Shown: positions 1 through 5,931 of the stretch, piece by piece | Layout of the letters: each line of letters begins with the position of its first letter | Numbering within the stretch: the stretch's first letter is position 1 | Assembly: GCA_035402645.1 (NCBI GenBank) | Contig: DAONDQ010000152.1 | Location: 1 to 5,931 of the forward strand | Reading direction: 5' to 3' | From: DAONDQ01 sp035402645 | GTDB taxonomy: Bacteria > Cloacimonadota > Cloacimonadia > Cloacimonadales > DAONDQ01 | Length of the DNA: 5,931 nt | The notes under the pieces: generated by a model | The model's input: the letters and a program-made list of their open reading frames with translations, nothing else | Told to the model about the DNA's origin: nothing | The model's database searches: none | Position numbers and translations under genes: made by a program

Positions 1-678
1 ATTTCTGTAGATATGCCATCTTATCAGACATTAAGTTCACAAGCAGTTATTTTGAATGCAACCAATCAAACTCAGATTGTGAACTTCAATATGAATTATC
101 TTCCTCCTGTTCCACACCTATGGTATCAAGTCAGTAATCATCACTTAACGATGAGTTGGGATGATCTTGAACCTTCTGCGAATCAATTCCAGCATTTCAG
201 TATTCTCAGGAGAATTGATGCAGATCGATATCTCTTAATAGGACAAACCACTTCTACGAATTACTCTGAAGATTTAACTTCAGAAGGAGAATATTCATAT
301 TTTGTAACTGTGGATTATCTACAAGGTACCAGCATCCCAAGTGATTCGATCACCTTCCAATCCGATGCAACGGGAAATTCTGATCAGAATGTAATTCCTG
401 CTAAAACGGTTTTATTTGCGAATTATCCAAATCCATTCAACCCAGAAACTCATATATCATTTGCCTTATCACATGATTCAAGGGTGAAATTGGAAATATT
501 CAATATCAGAGGTCAACTCGTCAAAACCCTCACTGATGAGCCATATACAGCCGGTACGTATTCGGTCAATTGGAACGGTACTGATAAAAACAACCACAGT
601 GTTGCATCAGGTATGTACTTTTATCGGTTGTCACTACCCGGATATTCATCAACGAGAAAGGCTCTGCTACTAAAATAG
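1..678 (+). CDS. C-terminal part of a secreted multidomain protein with FN3-like module and type A-like C-terminal sorting domain (5'-truncated by window edge)
   Basis: The frame is open from base 1 to a TAG at 676-678, giving 225 residues. The first in-frame ATG (base 13) lies inside a module and is not the true start. Residues about 1-32 are the end of a CarboxypepD-regulatory-like module finishing in NFNMNYLPP. Residues about 33-118 are FN3-like, with HFSILRRID and GEYSYFVTVDY strands. A polar linker follows, then a C-terminal domain at about 138-225 with NYPNPFNP (141-148), VKLEIFNIRGQLVKTL, a YxVNWNGTD turn and GMYFYRL, ending in lysine. That domain matches the type A sorting domain / FlgD-like Ig fold, which in Bacteroidota directs export by the type IX system. 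The N-terminal part resembles the end of the downstream gene so closely that this is probably a paralogue, perhaps also with a C25 head, but its enzymatic part is not visible. The export role is inferred from the family. Confidence 0.88.
   Translation: MSVDMPSYQTLSSQAVILNATNQTQIVNFNMNYLPPVPHLWYQVSNHHLTMSWDDLEPSANQFQHFSILRRIDADRYLLIGQTTSTNYSEDLTSEGEYSYFVTVDYLQGTSIPSDSITFQSDATGNSDQNVIPAKTVLFANYPNPFNPETHISFALSHDSRVKLEIFNIRGQLVKTLTDEPYTAGTYSVNWNGTDKNNHSVASGMYFYRLSLPGYSSTRKALLLK
421..675 (+). other. Type A-like C-terminal sorting domain / FlgD-type Ig fold
   Basis: This domain starts at the NYPNPFNPET motif and runs to the terminal KALLLK. It shows the usual order of strands: a hydrophobic ISFAL strand, VKLEIFNIRGQLVKTL, an AGTYSVNWNGTD turn and a SGMYFYRL strand. 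This pattern is characteristic of secreted proteins in the FCB group. In organisms with a type IX system the domain is recognised at the outer membrane and usually removed. Whether this organism does the same cannot be seen here. Confidence 0.85.
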
Positions 679-697
679 TATTCGTAGATAACCATTT

Positions 698-735
698 ATA
701 GGAAATTCGGAAGAAATTCCGGATTTCCTATTTTT
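698..735 (+). terminator. Intrinsic (rho-independent) terminator after the first gene
   Basis: Bases 698-712 pair with 717-731 to form a 15-bp stem, unbroken except for one T-G wobble (707/722). The stem is capped by a GAAA tetraloop (713-716). A run of five T (731-735) starts at the foot of the stem. The hairpin begins 20 bases after the stop codon at 676-678 and lies 82 bases before the next start, so it should end transcription of the first gene. Confidence 0.88.
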
Positions 736-761
736 ATGATAAATATTTATGCGTTTAGAAT
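733..761 (+). promoter_or_regulatory. Weak sigma-70-like promoter candidate for the second gene
   Basis: TAGAAT at 756-761 matches five of six bases of a -10 box. TTTATG at 733-738, spaced 17 bases upstream, matches the -35 consensus at only three positions and overlaps the terminator T-run. A promoter is expected between the terminator and the start at 817, but the region is AT-rich and FCB-group promoters can differ from this consensus. The call is tentative. Confidence 0.2.
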
Positions 762-807
762 GCTAATTGCTTTAATTTCACAGAAATAAATCCACAATGC
801 ACTGAAT

Positions 808-813
808 AAGGGG
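808..813 (+). promoter_or_regulatory. Shine-Dalgarno-like AAGGGG upstream of the second gene
   Basis: AAGGGG is a one-mismatch version of AAGGAG. It ends 3 bases before the ATG at 817 and 6 bases before the adjacent ATG at 820. The spacing slightly favours the second ATG. The choice changes the signal peptide by one methionine only. Confidence 0.5.
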
Positions 814-816
814 CTA

Positions 817-873
817 ATGATGAAAAGAGTGTTTTTTCTTTTATTGCTACTACTTGTTGTCAGTCTTTTTGCC
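817..873 (+). other. Sec signal peptide (signal peptidase I type)
   Basis: The protein begins with two methionines, then a KR basic pair, then a core rich in Phe, Leu and Val (residues 5-14), and a SLFA cleavage box before NDV. The cleavage site after A19 follows the small-residue rule only partly (F at -2, L at -3), so cleavage may fall a residue or two away. The first cysteine of the protein is at residue 463, so this is not a lipoprotein. Confidence 0.85.
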
Positions 874-3800
874 AACGATGTTCATAATGGCAAAACCTCC
901 ATCAAGATTTTGAATCAGAGTTCTAATTCAATTGATATTGAGTTCGATTTACCTAACTATCAAATCGTCACAGAAACAGTGGGAAATCAAACTTACCAGC
1001 GTATTGATATCGATGGAACAGATTATCTCTCCAAAGAAGGAATGCCTGAACTTCCAGTGTTCAGTGGAATGTTAGCAATTCCATATCATGGTTCTGCACA
1101 TATGTCAATCCTTTCAAAGGAAGAAAACAGAATATCAGGAATTACACCTTATCCTGTTCAATCAAAAGTAGATGACCAAGTACAACCATATAACTTCCAA
1201 ATTGATCGTGATTTTTATTCAAATGGTCAACTTTATCCTGAGCAGTTAGTTAAAGTAAACGATCCGGCAATCCTCAGAGATTTCAGGGTCCTGGAATTTT
1301 CCATACAACCCTTTTCATTTGATCCTGGTAATAAACAGCTTCATGTGAATAAGAAAATTATCATGCGGTTTGATTTCGATTCAGTTCAAGGGATCAATGA
1401 AATGGAACCTCCAATTTCCTATTCCAAGAGTTTTGATCCTATGTACAGAGCATTGCTTATGAATTATGATCAAGTCAGAGACACAGAACAACCCTTTGCA
1501 CCGGAACGAATTTTAATTATTTATGCGAATAGTACAGATAATACATTCTTGAATAAATTATCCGATTTCGTTAATTGGAAACAACAGAAAGGCTATGTGG
1601 TAACTTCTGTCAGTACTTTAGTTGCGGGATCTTCAACTTCAACCATTAAAACATACATCCAAAATGCGTATAATAATGCTTCTACTCGACCTGATTATGT
1701 GATCCTCATTGGTGATGCTTCAGGGACTTTTGCGATCCCTGCCTGGAATTTTACCTGGAACCTTCGTTATACTGGTGAAGGTGATTATCCTTATACTCAC
1801 CTGGCAGGTAATGATCTTCTTGGGGATGTTTATATCGGGAGAATGTCTATTAGTTCAACGAATGACTTTCTCAATCTTGTAGCAAAGGGTTTTGCATATG
1901 AAAGAGACATGAACCTCGTAACTCCTCCTTCATGGCTTAATAAAATGTTACTCGTTGGAGATACCAGCTCTTCCGGAATCTCTACTATCTATACGAACAA
2001 ATACATCAAAGATATTTCATATTTTTATAATCCGAACTATACATATTCTGAAGTATACAGCGGTAGTTTTTCCTCATCCATGAATTCAGCAATTAACTCC
2101 GGTGTAGGGTTTATGAATTATAGGGGATATATTGGCATGAGCGGTTGGTCGCCGACCTCCTTCGTCAATGGAAGCAAGACACCGCATGCTGTTATTATCA
2201 CTTGTGGAACTGGTACATTTGCGAATTCAACCAGTACGACTGAATCTTTTATTCGTCTCGGAACTGCCTCAAGTCCATCCGGAGCGCTAACAGCTATCGG
2301 TATGGCTACAACCGGTACGCATACAATGCTCAATAATTGTCTTGCGGGTGGCATCTTTGAAGGACTGTTTACTTATGATATGCATACCATGGGACAGGCA
2401 TTATTGTACGGAAAGATTTATCTTGATAAGGTTTATCATGCCGAAGATGCTGAATTAACCCAAGCATTTGCGCACATATGCAATTTAATGGGTGACCCTA
2501 CCGTTGAAGCCTTTAAGGGTATCCCCGGTACACTTCGAATCAATACACCATCTATAGTCTCTGCAGGTCAGAATATTTTGGATATAGCAGTATCTGAAGA
2601 TATGGCTGTTCCTTCCGAAGGCTGTAATGTCACACTGACTCAGGGCGGAACAGTTTTATTCAATGGAATCACAGATGTAAATGGGCAGGTTGCTGCAACA
2701 TTACCTTCTACATGGAGCGGTACAATAACAGCTACTGCAACAAAAAAGAATCATCTTCCATGGATACAAACAATCAATTCATCTGATACAGGTTCATTTA
2801 TTTACCAGAATGTGATCATCGACGATGACAATAATGGAACCTCAGTTGGTAATGGCAATGGGATCGTTGAAGGTGGTGAAACAATAGAACTCAACTGCAA
2901 TATCAAGAACACATTCTCCATTGATCAAACCAATGTGTATGGTATTTTATCATCTACAGATAATAACATTACCATCGTATCTGATTCCATTTCTTATGGT
3001 GTCATTAATGCTGCTAATGTGGCACAAGCATCTACTTCTTTTATTATTTCTGTCTCAGCTGGGTGTCCTGATCAGTACAAAGCTCGTTTCAATATGATCG
3101 TGCATGATGGTTCCAATAATAACTATACTGTACCCTTCATTTTAACAATCAGGAATGCTGATCTTGATATCACAGCAATTCAAATTCAGGATGGAAATAA
3201 TCAAATTATGGATCCAGGTGATTTGGCAAATCTCAATCTCACATTGATGAACAATGGTACCATACCAGCCGACGGTATCTATGCTCGGCTTTCAAGTATG
3301 AGTTCATTGGTTATTGTTACTGATTCTCTTGCCTACTTTGGGAATATTGTAAACAGCGGAAGTTCTGATTGTGCTGGGAATCCCTTTACGATTAATGGTA
3401 GAATCCAATTAGTACCGGGAATGATCATTCCATTCCAGTTACATCTTTATAATTCTACCGGTTATTCTGAAGATGAATCTTTTATGGTCACAATTGGAAC
3501 AGTTACATCAACCGATCCCTTAGGTCCTGATGCATATGGGTATTACATCTATGATATCACTGATAGTAGTTATCCTGATGTACCAACTTACGATTGGGTT
3601 GAAATTGCTCCTGTAGAAGGTGGTGGAGGAACGGCACTTACGCTGAATGACTCAGGATCATCCAGCGACGAAGGTGATACCACTGGTTCTGTATCTATCA
3701 CAACCATTACCCTGCCTTTCCAATTCTCATTTTATGGTCAATTATACTCACAGGTTAGTATCTGTTCAAATGGTTTTGTTGCTTTGGGAAGCACATCAAA

Positions 3801-5931
3801 CGGTGATTTTCGTAATTGGCACTTACCTGGAGCACTTGGGCCTAATCCAATGATTGCCGCTTTTTGGGATGACCTTTGTTTGATTAATGGCGGTGCTGTT
3901 TACACATATTACGATGCAGCTCAACATTACTATGTCGTCGAGTGGTACCATACAGTGAATGGTTATAATCGATCCTCGCTTGAAACTTTTGAAATGATAC
4001 TCTATAATCAACAATATTATCCAACTTCCCTGGGTGATGGGCAAATCAAACTACAATATCAGACCTTTAATAATGTAGATGCAGGAAACTTTACAAGCTA
4101 CTCACCCACTCATGGAAATTATTGTACTGTCGGGATCAAAGATCAAACTGGCACAAGAGGAATTGAATATACTTTCAATAATCATTATCCAACTGCTGCT
4201 GCAACACTGGGTAATAACAAGGCTTTATTTATCACAGGTACACCTATTGTTCATGTCGACCCACATTTACTGATAGGTGAAACCGTCATCCATAATACGA
4301 ATAGTCTGCATTCAATTGAACCGGGTGAAACTGCAGATGTCAGCATCAGTTTAAATAATATGGGTGTGTCTTCGGCGCAAGGTGTTGTTGCAACAATATC
4401 TACAACTGACCCATACGTCACAATTCTAAACGCATCTTCCGTTTATGATCCAATTATAGGCGGTGGTACAGGATTAAATAAAACCTATTTCCGTCTTCAA
4501 GTATCCTCAACATGCCCTAATGATCATACGATTCCATTATCAGTTGATATTACGGCACAGGGTGGTTTCTCCTGGCAAAGACAAACCACATTACAGGTTG
4601 TCAAACCCCTGTTGCAATTATCGAATTCATTCATCAACGACCTAACTGGTAATGGGAACGGGATCGCAAATCCCGGAGAAACGATCAAAATGGGAATTAA
4701 TCTCCTTAATCCAGGAACTGTGAGAGTCAATAATGTACGCCTGTTCCTTAGTACAACAGATCCAAACACTCAAATATTCAACCCGAATCAGCAATTTGGT
4801 GACATCGGCGTAAATGATATTTCGCAGAAGAATTTTACAGTTCAAATTGGACAAAATGTTCTGCCATCCAGTTTTGTTAATATCGGTTATACTCTTAATG
4901 CTGATAATATGACCGAGATGACGGGGCAAATTTCCTTGGGAATTGGAATTTCTGGACTGATGGATGATTTTGAATCCAATAACGGTGGTTTTGCTGCTGG
5001 TGGGTGGAGTTGGGGCACTTCAATTCTTTCTGATGCACATTCAGGACAAAAGATGTGGGGTACATCTTTAAATGCAAATTATGGCAATAATCAGCATCTT
5101 GAATTGGTATCTCCTGCAGTGCCAATCGGAAGTAATGCAACCCTCACTTTTTGGCATAAATATGGTTTTGAAACTAATTATGACGGCGGTAATGTTTATA
5201 TTTCTACTGATAACGGAACAATCTACAATCTGATTACTCCAGATGGTGGATATACGAGCCAGAGTCTGCCTGCTTTAGCGAATCAGCCCGGTTATAATGG
5301 GACTCTGAATACATGGACTCAAGCCGTATTCCAATTAGGTAGTTTCGCTGGAAGCAGTATCAAGATTAAGTGGAATTTCCAATCTGACAACGGCGTTGTG
5401 AACATAGGTTGGTTTATCGATGATGTAGAAATCAGCGGTTTCATGCAATCATGCGGAATATTAAGTGGTGATGTAACTTTACCGGATGGATTGACTGATC
5501 CCAAATCAGTTCTGATTACTGCCGGTAGTTATTCCACACATGCTGATTCTCTTGGTCATTATGAGTTACTCTTACCAAATGGTACATATGCTGTATCAGC
5601 TAGTTTAAACTCATGTTCTCAAATACAACCTCAATCTGTTGTTTTCGCGGATGATTTGCTTACTCATGTCATCAATTTCACCTTCAACTACTTGAGACCA
5701 ATTCCAAACATTTCTTATTCAGTGCATAATCAAATAGCATCTTTTAGCTGGAATACTCCAATTGCTGGTTCCAATCATTTTTCGCATTTCAATGTCTACC
5801 GGCAAATCGATACCGATATCTTCAGAATGATTCTTGAAACTCCTGATACGGTTTTTGTAGATACTCTACATACAGTCGGGAATTATGCCTATTATTTCAC
5901 GGTATCCTATAACGAAGGAGATAGCTCACCT
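817..5931 (+). CDS. Large secreted gingipain-like (peptidase family C25) multidomain protein, 3'-truncated by window edge
   Basis: The frame is open from an in-frame TAA at 787 to the last base of the window: 1,705 codons, no stop. The start is MMKR followed by a leucine-rich core and SLFA|ND, a Sec signal peptide with likely cleavage after residue 19. There is no lipobox cysteine. Residues about 20-228 resemble a C25 propeptide (EGMPELPVFSGMLAIP). Residues about 229-568 are the C25 domain: RPDYVILIGD, GNDLLGDVYIGRMS, NYRGYIGMSGW, VIITCGTGTF with C463, and MGDPTVEAF. An Ig-like module, four CARDB-like repeats, a nidogen-like module, an InhA/MAM-like module, a regulatory-like module and an FN3-like module follow. 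Family members cleave proteins outside the cell, but the usual catalytic histidine position is Y438, so activity is uncertain. By comparison with the upstream paralogue, a C-terminal sorting domain is expected outside the window. The start could equally be the ATG at 820. Confidence 0.9.
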   Translation, partial: MMKRVFFLLLLLLVVSLFANDVHNGKTSIKILNQSSNSIDIEFDLPNYQIVTETVGNQTYQRIDIDGTDYLSKEGMPELPVFSGMLAIPYHGSAHMSILSKEENRISGITPYPVQSKVDDQVQPYNFQIDRDFYSNGQLYPEQLVKVNDPAILRDFRVLEFSIQPFSFDPGNKQLHVNKKIIMRFDFDSVQGINEMEPPISYSKSFDPMYRALLMNYDQVRDTEQPFAPERILIIYANSTDNTFLNKLSDFVNWKQQKGYVVTSVSTLVAGSSTSTIKTYIQNAYNNASTRPDYVILIGDASGTFAIPAWNFTWNLRYTGEGDYPYTHLAGNDLLGDVYIGRMSISSTNDFLNLVAKGFAYERDMNLVTPPSWLNKMLLVGDTSSSGISTIYTNKYIKDISYFYNPNYTYSEVYSGSFSSSMNSAINSGVGFMNYRGYIGMSGWSPTSFVNGSKTPHAVIITCGTGTFANSTSTTESFIRLGTASSPSGALTAIGMATTGTHTMLNNCLAGGIFEGLFTYDMHTMGQALLYGKIYLDKVYHAEDAELTQAFAHICNLMGDPTVEAFKGIPGTLRINTPSIVSAGQNILDIAVSEDMAVPSEGCNVTLTQGGTVLFNGITDVNGQVAATLPSTWSGTITATATKKNHLPWIQTINSSDTGSFIYQNVIIDDDNNGTSVGNGNGIVEGGETIELNCNIKNTFSIDQTNVYGILSSTDNNITIVSDSISYGVINAANVAQASTSFIISVSAGCPDQYKARFNMIVHDGSNNNYTVPFILTIRNADLDITAIQIQDGNNQIMDPGDLANLNLTLMNNGTIPADGIYARLSSMSSLVIVTDSLAYFGNIVNSGSSDCAGNPFTINGRIQLVPGMIIPFQLHLYNSTGYSEDESFMVTIGTVTSTDPLGPDAYGYYIYDITDSSYPDVPTYDWVEIAPVEGGGGTALTLNDSGSSSDEGDTTGSVSITTITLPFQFSFYGQLYSQVSICSNGFVALGSTSNGDFRNWHLPGALGPNPMIAAFWDDLCLINGGAVYTYYDAAQHYYVVEWYHTVNGYNRSSLETFEMILYNQQYYPTSLGDGQIKLQYQTFNNVDAGNFTSYSPTHGNYCTVGIKDQTGTRGIEYTFNNHYPTAAATLGNNKALFITGTPIVHVDPHLLIGETVIHNTNSLHSIEPGETADVSISLNNMGVSSAQGVVATISTTDPYVTILNASSVYDPIIGGGTGLNKTYFRLQVSSTCPNDHTIPLSVDITAQGGFSWQRQTTLQVVKPLLQLSNSFINDLTGNGNGIANPGETIKMGINLLNPGTVRVNNVRLFLSTTDPNTQIFNPNQQFGDIGVNDISQKNFTVQIGQNVLPSSFVNIGYTLNADNMTEMTGQISLGIGISGLMDDFESNNGGFAAGGWSWGTSILSDAHSGQKMWGTSLNANYGNNQHLELVSPAVPIGSNATLTFWHKYGFETNYDGGNVYISTDNGTIYNLITPDGGYTSQSLPALANQPGYNGTLNTWTQAVFQLGSFAGSSIKIKWNFQSDNGVVNIGWFIDDVEISGFMQSCGILSGDVTLPDGLTDPKSVLITAGSYSTHADSLGHYELLLPNGTYAVSASLNSCSQIQPQSVVFADDLLTHVINFTFNYLRPIPNISYSVHNQIASFSWNTPIAGSNHFSHFNVYRQIDTDIFRMILETPDTVFVDTLHTVGNYAYYFTVSYNEGDSSP
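883..1500 (+). other. Propeptide-like N-terminal region of the C25 protein
   Basis: Residues about 23-228 are beta-rich and contain the line EGMPELPVFSGMLAIP (75-90). Gly-x-Pro-x-Leu-Pro followed by a hydrophobic strand and Ile-Pro is the recurring signature of the region ahead of C25 domains. In gingipains this segment inhibits and helps fold the enzyme and is cut off on maturation. Whether it is removed here cannot be seen; the stretch RDTEQPFAPER just before the catalytic domain is a plausible exposed linker. Confidence 0.6.
1501..2520 (+). other. C25 (gingipain-like) domain with the catalytic histidine position substituted
   Basis: The domain runs over residues about 229-568. It opens with the RILIIYAN strand and FVNWKQQKGYVV, continues with DYVILIGD (294-300 region), GNDLLGDVYIGRMS (R342), NYRGYIGMSGW (434-444), the cysteine strand VIITCG (C463), a GMATTGTHT loop, and closes with MGDPTVEAF. 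Order and spacing agree with C25 proteins of clan CD. Gingipains have Gly-His-Gly where this protein has Arg-Gly-Tyr, with Y438 at the histidine position. The interval to the cysteine is 25 residues, shorter than in RgpB. Other histidines nearby are H457 and H502. Confidence 0.78.
2521..2790 (+). other. Ig-like module following the C25 domain
   Basis: Residues about 569-655 begin GTLRINTPSIVSAGQNILDIAV and include GCNVTLTQGG, a TDVNGQVAATLP turn and a TITATATKKNHLP strand. The Asp-x-x-Gly turn followed by alternating Thr/Ala strands is the usual form of the small Ig-like domain attached to the C25 fold in gingipains. Its role is probably structural. Confidence 0.6.
2800..3165 (+). repeat. CARDB-like beta-sandwich repeat 1
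   Basis: This repeat covers residues about 662-783. It opens with an Asp/Asn/Gly-rich loop, DDDNNG then GNGNGIVEGGETIEL, that may bind calcium. A NIKNTF strand, a VYGILSSTDNNITIVSDSISYG strand pair and a SVSAGCPDQYKARFNMIV end strand follow. The GNGNG loop recurs in repeat 4 and the CP-turn recurs in repeat 3. Confidence 0.6.
3166..3510 (+). repeat. CARDB-like beta-sandwich repeat 2
   Basis: Residues about 784-898 start ADLDITAIQIQDGN and carry DPGDLANLNLTLMNNGT. This is the Pro-Gly-Asp/Glu turn followed by an Asn-x-Gly-Thr strand that marks every copy. The copy ends in IPFQLHLYNSTGYSEDESFMV. It lacks the GNGNG loop and is more diverged than repeat 4. Confidence 0.55.
3601..4257 (+). other. 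Nidogen-like beta-rich module between the CARDB-like repeats
   Basis: Residues about 929-1147 follow a Gly- and Ser-rich linker. They show LPFQFSFYGQLYSQVSICSNGFVALG, then PNPMIAAFWDDL, then YYVVEWYHTVN and FEMILY strands, then GQIKLQYQTFNN and a YCTVGIKDQTGTRGIEY strand. Phe-x-Phe-x-Phe-Tyr-Gly, Ser-Asn-Gly, Ala-Ala-Phe-Trp-Asp-Asp and a late Thr-Val-Gly-Ile strand are the pattern of the beta-rich fold found in many secreted FCB proteins and in nidogen-like domains. No catalytic residues are apparent, so a binding or spacing role is more likely. Confidence 0.5.
4258..4611 (+). repeat. CARDB-like beta-sandwich repeat 3
   Basis: Residues about 1148-1265 contain IEPGETADVSISLNNMG, ISTTDPYVTILNASSVYDPIIGG, and SSTCPNDHTIPLSVDITAQGG. 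Its SSTCPN turn lines up with SAGCPD of repeat 1, and its PGET turn with the turns of the other copies. Confidence 0.6.
4612..4950 (+). repeat. CARDB-like beta-sandwich repeat 4
   Basis: Residues about 1266-1378 contain LTGNGNGIANPGETIKMGI, NLLNPGTVRVNNVRLFLSTTDP, and a QFGDIGVND strand. The GNGNGI-x-x-x-GETI loop is nearly the same as in repeat 1, making these two copies the most similar pair, although 600 residues apart. Confidence 0.6.
4954..5445 (+). other. InhA/MAM-like beta-sandwich module
   Basis: Residues about 1380-1543 begin LMDDFESNNGGF, with GGWSWGTS, HSGQKMWGTSLNANYGNNQHLELVSP, ATLTFWHKYGFE, YDGGNVYISTDNG and a final IGWFIDDVEISG. Asp-Phe-Glu at the start, Ser-Pro-x-Val in the middle, Asp-Gly-Gly-x-Val-x-Ile-Ser and a Gly-Trp-x-Ile-Asp-Asp-Val end strand are the marks of the jelly-roll module seen next to InhA-like proteases and in MAM-like domains. 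It probably helps binding or folding rather than catalysis. Confidence 0.7.
5452..5694 (+). other. CarboxypepD-regulatory-like module
   Basis: Residues about 1546-1626 read CGILSGDVTLPDG, then VLITAGSYSTHADSLGHYELLLPNGTYAVSAS and VINFTFNYL. A Gly-x-Val strand, an Asp-Ser-x-Gly-x-Tyr turn and a Leu-Pro-Asn-Gly-Thr-Tyr strand are the usual features of this small transthyretin-like fold. The same module ends the visible part of the upstream protein's N-side (residues 1-32 of that fragment). Confidence 0.65.
5698..5931 (+). other. FN3-like module, cut by the window edge
   Basis: Residues about 1628-1705 begin IPNISYSVHNQIASFSWNTP, followed by HFNVYRQIDTD and NYAYYFTVSYNEGDSSP. The Trp of the B strand and the Tyr-x-Tyr-x-x-Thr-Val strand fit an FN3-like fold. 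It aligns along its length with residues about 33-113 of the upstream fragment, so only its last few residues should be missing. Confidence 0.6.

Noticed and set aside
817..876. Lipoprotein reading of the second gene's signal peptide
   Set aside because: No cysteine follows the hydrophobic core; the cleavage region is SLFA then Asn-Asp, so a lipobox is absent.
2118..2354. Open frame on the minus strand opposite the C25 domain
   Set aside because: It lies entirely within the codons of the C25 motifs on the + strand, has no recognisable protein features or plausible ribosome site, and is a shadow.
3647..4273. Short open frames on both strands (3647-3853, 3823-4044, 4079-4273)
   Set aside because: All are inside the nidogen-like module of the large gene and show no signal peptide, domain or start signal of their own.
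4524..5140. Three overlapping minus-strand open frames (4524-4769, 4642-4929, 4895-5140)
   Set aside because: They overlap each other in different frames, their composition is not protein-like, and the + strand frame across them encodes clear repeat and InhA/MAM-like motifs.
5319..5504. Minus-strand open frame of 61 codons
   Set aside because: It is opposite the conserved GWFIDDVEISG end of the InhA/MAM-like module and is best explained as chance.
1..5931. Search for tRNA, rRNA, CRISPR arrays, insertion sequences and riboswitches
   Set aside because: No cloverleaf, no regularly spaced direct repeat, no transposase motif or terminal inverted repeats, and no aptamer-like leader were seen. The only intergenic space is 138 bases.

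Overview
The window is about 38-40% G+C by eye. It carries two large secreted-protein genes in tandem on the + strand, both cut by the window edges. The first (1-678) is the last 225 codons of a protein. It ends in a type A-like sorting domain / FlgD-type Ig fold, with an asparagine-proline-rich NYPNPFNP motif and a C-terminal lysine. The second (817-5931 and beyond) is open for 1,705 codons with no stop. It begins with a Sec signal peptide, a propeptide-like region and a gingipain-like (peptidase family C25) domain, followed by a long chain of beta-sandwich modules. This combination is typical of FCB-group bacteria. The style (C25 head, CARDB-like repeats, InhA/MAM-like module, FN3-like module, NYPNPFNP tail) most resembles Candidatus Cloacimonadota or relatives. 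The taxon is an inference from protein style, not a marker gene.

Layout: 1-678, C-terminal end of protein 1. 679-816, a 138-bp intergenic gap with a strong intrinsic terminator (698-735), a weak promoter candidate and a Shine-Dalgarno-like AAGGGG. 817-5931, protein 2. By residue, protein 2 reads: 1-19 signal peptide; about 20-228 propeptide-like; about 229-568 C25 domain; about 569-655 Ig-like; about 660-908 two CARDB-like repeats; about 929-1147 nidogen-like beta-rich module; about 1148-1378 two more CARDB-like repeats; about 1380-1543 InhA/MAM-like module; about 1546-1626 CarboxypepD-regulatory-like module; about 1628 to the edge, FN3-like module.

The two genes are paralogues. The opening of fragment 1 aligns with the last ~90 residues visible in protein 2, in the same module order. 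Protein 2 therefore probably also ends in the sorting domain, roughly 340 bases past the window, at about 1,820 residues. The terminator suggests the two genes are transcribed separately. Both are probably exported by Sec and then delivered to the surface or medium by a type IX-like route; no secretion machinery gene is in the window.

The main oddity is in the C25 domain. The cysteine is present in a good context (TCGTG, C463), but the place where gingipains carry the catalytic histidine of GHG reads RGY (Y438). The protein may be a non-peptidase member of the family or use a different partner residue.
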